This document shows positions 42,201-43,035 of a DNA stretch of 43,035 nucleotides, in pieces. How positions within the stretch are numbered: position 1 is the first letter of the stretch; the number at the start of each line of letters is the position of its first letter. The translations under genes were made by a program, and so were the position numbers. Source of the DNA: CAYTSA01 sp964440345 (GTDB taxonomy: Bacteria > Desulfobacterota > Desulfovibrionia > Desulfovibrionales > Desulfovibrionaceae); NCBI GenBank assembly GCA_964440345.1, contig CAYTSA010000024.1, positions 1 to 43,035 on the forward strand, in the 5' to 3' direction. The notes beneath the pieces are model-generated. The model saw nothing but the letters and a program-made list of their open reading frames with translations, was not told the origin of the DNA and did no database searches.

Positions 42201-42800
42201 ATGAGCAAGAAGAGCAAACGCACAGTGACGCCGAAACTGCGGTTTCCGGAGTTTCGGGGTAAGGGGGAGTGGGAGGAAGAAGTTGGCGAAGTGTTTAAGC
42301 TTACTCGGAGCGAAGTGCTTGCAATGCCGTTGGTCAAGAAAGAGCGGACAGAAGGCACCCCCTATCCGATATACTCCTCACAGACCAAAAACGTCGGGTT
42401 GGCAGGCTACTATTCGGAGTACCTGTATGAAGTCGCAATCACATGGACGACAGACGGCGCTAATGCGGGCGATGTGAATCATCGTCCCGAAAAATTCTTC
42501 TGCACAAATGTCTGTGGTGTACTAATCAGCGATAAGGGATTCGCAAACCCATGCACCGCAGCATTGATCAACAGCGTCTCCCGACAGCATGTCTCCTACG
42601 TTGGCAATCCTAAGCTTATGAACGGAGTGATGGCAAAGATTCGTGTCGCCTTCCCGTCGCCCGCCGAGCAGCCAAAAATCGCCGACGGCCTCTTCTCCCT
42701 CGACGACCAGATAGCCGCACAGGCTGAGAAGATTGACGCACTTAAGACCCACAAGCGCTGCCTGATGCAGCAGCTCTTCCTCACGCCGGAAGAGGCCTGA
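42201..42800 (+). CDS. hsdS: Type I restriction-modification specificity subunit HsdS, half-size
   Basis: 199 residues with one target-recognition domain. It opens PKLRFPEFRGKGEWEE, the usual HsdS start. It contains the recognition-domain stretches PYPIYSSQTKNVGLAGYYSE, VAITWTTDGANAGDV and KFFCTNVCGVL. It ends in the conserved helix EQPKIADGLFSLDDQIAAQA, then EKIDALKTHKRCLMQQLF. Full HsdS proteins have two such units (about 400 residues); single-unit forms can pair to make a symmetrical site. No hsdM precedes it; hsdM or hsdR may lie beyond the window. Upstream RBS is weak. The rhuM-like gene starts 4 bp after the stop, so they are coupled. Confidence 0.85.
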   Translation: MSKKSKRTVTPKLRFPEFRGKGEWEEEVGEVFKLTRSEVLAMPLVKKERTEGTPYPIYSSQTKNVGLAGYYSEYLYEVAITWTTDGANAGDVNHRPEKFFCTNVCGVLISDKGFANPCTAALINSVSRQHVSYVGNPKLMNGVMAKIRVAFPSPAEQPKIADGLFSLDDQIAAQAEKIDALKTHKRCLMQQLFLTPEEA

Positions 42801-42804
42801 CATC

Positions 42805-43035
42805 ATGAACGGCCTAGTTCTGTACACTACCGAAGACGGCCGAAGCCAGATTCAATTGCGTGCTGACCAGAACACGGTCTGGCTGACGCAGTTGGAGATG
42901 GCAGAACTCTTCGACGCCACCAAGCAGAACATTTCCCTGCACCTGAAGAACATCTTCGCGGACGGGGAGTTGGATTCGAATTCAGTTGTCAAGGAATCCT
43001 TGACAACTGCCGCCGATGGCAAACGGTATAAGACA
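42805..43035 (+). CDS. RhuM family protein, N-terminal part
   Basis: The 77 codons visible match the RhuM family: VLYTTEDGRSQIQLRADQNT, then VWLTQLEMAELFDATKQNIS, with helix-turn-helix-like character, followed by HLKNIFADGELDSNSVVKES. The gene runs off the window; full proteins are about 300-340 residues. RhuM-like genes often sit between hsdS and hsdR in type I restriction loci and in islands; their function is not established. It is 4 bp after hsdS. Confidence 0.85.
   Translation, partial: MNGLVLYTTEDGRSQIQLRADQNTVWLTQLEMAELFDATKQNISLHLKNIFADGELDSNSVVKESLTTAADGKRYKT

Overview
The window looks like chromosomal DNA from a Desulfovibrio-like sulfate reducer (Desulfobacterota). This rests on gene content and style: moderately high G+C, FliM, a fermentative-type lactate dehydrogenase beside a PEP synthase remnant, hemerythrin, Tpx with a PerR-like regulator, several small heat-shock proteins, many PAS-type sensors, and a GGCTGTT...AACAGCC intergenic element of a kind common in this phylum. 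The species cannot be named from the sequence.

Layout. 1-3.8 kb: end of fliM, an L-lactate dehydrogenase with a long structured leader, a truncated PEP synthase, a hemerythrin-like protein and a broken sensor/receiver gene. 3.8-7.7 kb: a two-RCK potassium channel and a lipoprotein S10 peptidase, flanked by two copies of a 22-bp palindromic repeat. 7.7-12.2 kb: an RND efflux pump with its adaptor, behind a promoter carrying a Fur-box-like sequence. 12.2-16.2 kb: the housekeeping genes ftsK, efp and aroQ, with engB divergent. 16.3-24.6 kb: an XRE-PAS-GGDEF diguanylate cyclase, a secreted beta-helix protein with an IPTL-CTERM-like tail, a SLOG-like protein, MscS, an MFS transporter and alanine racemase. 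24.7-34.3 kb: a MITE-like element in front of lptD, a large periplasmic-binding/PAS histidine kinase whose 3' end overlaps a convergent HDAC-family gene, an MltF lytic transglycosylase and an unknown membrane-anchored protein with an 18-bp minisatellite. 34.4-39.9 kb: a response regulator, a chemotaxis receptor interrupted by one in-frame TAG, an O-methyltransferase, a small membrane protein, and tpx with a perR-like gene. 40-41.9 kb: three Hsp20 genes in a row and a small zinc-ribbon membrane protein. 41.9-43.0 kb: a sharp change. A YjbQ-family gene is cut after about 12 codons and is followed by a half-size HsdS and a RhuM-family gene, the edge of a type I restriction-modification island that runs off the window.

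Several groups probably work together. Adaptor and RND pump form one efflux unit. aroQ-efp-ftsK look co-transcribed. Tpx and the PerR-like repressor are a peroxide-response pair, each with an inverted repeat in its promoter region. The three Hsp20 genes share one promoter with a 16-bp palindrome over its -35. The chemoreceptor and the receiver protein may be one signalling unit, if the receptor is still made.

I did not find a convincing complete, previously undescribed system. The most unusual items are the HTH-PAS-GGDEF fusion, the clean amber codon in the chemoreceptor, the Fur-box-like site before the RND pump, the nested hairpins in the ldh leader, and the restriction-modification island edge, whose interesting part may lie beyond the window.
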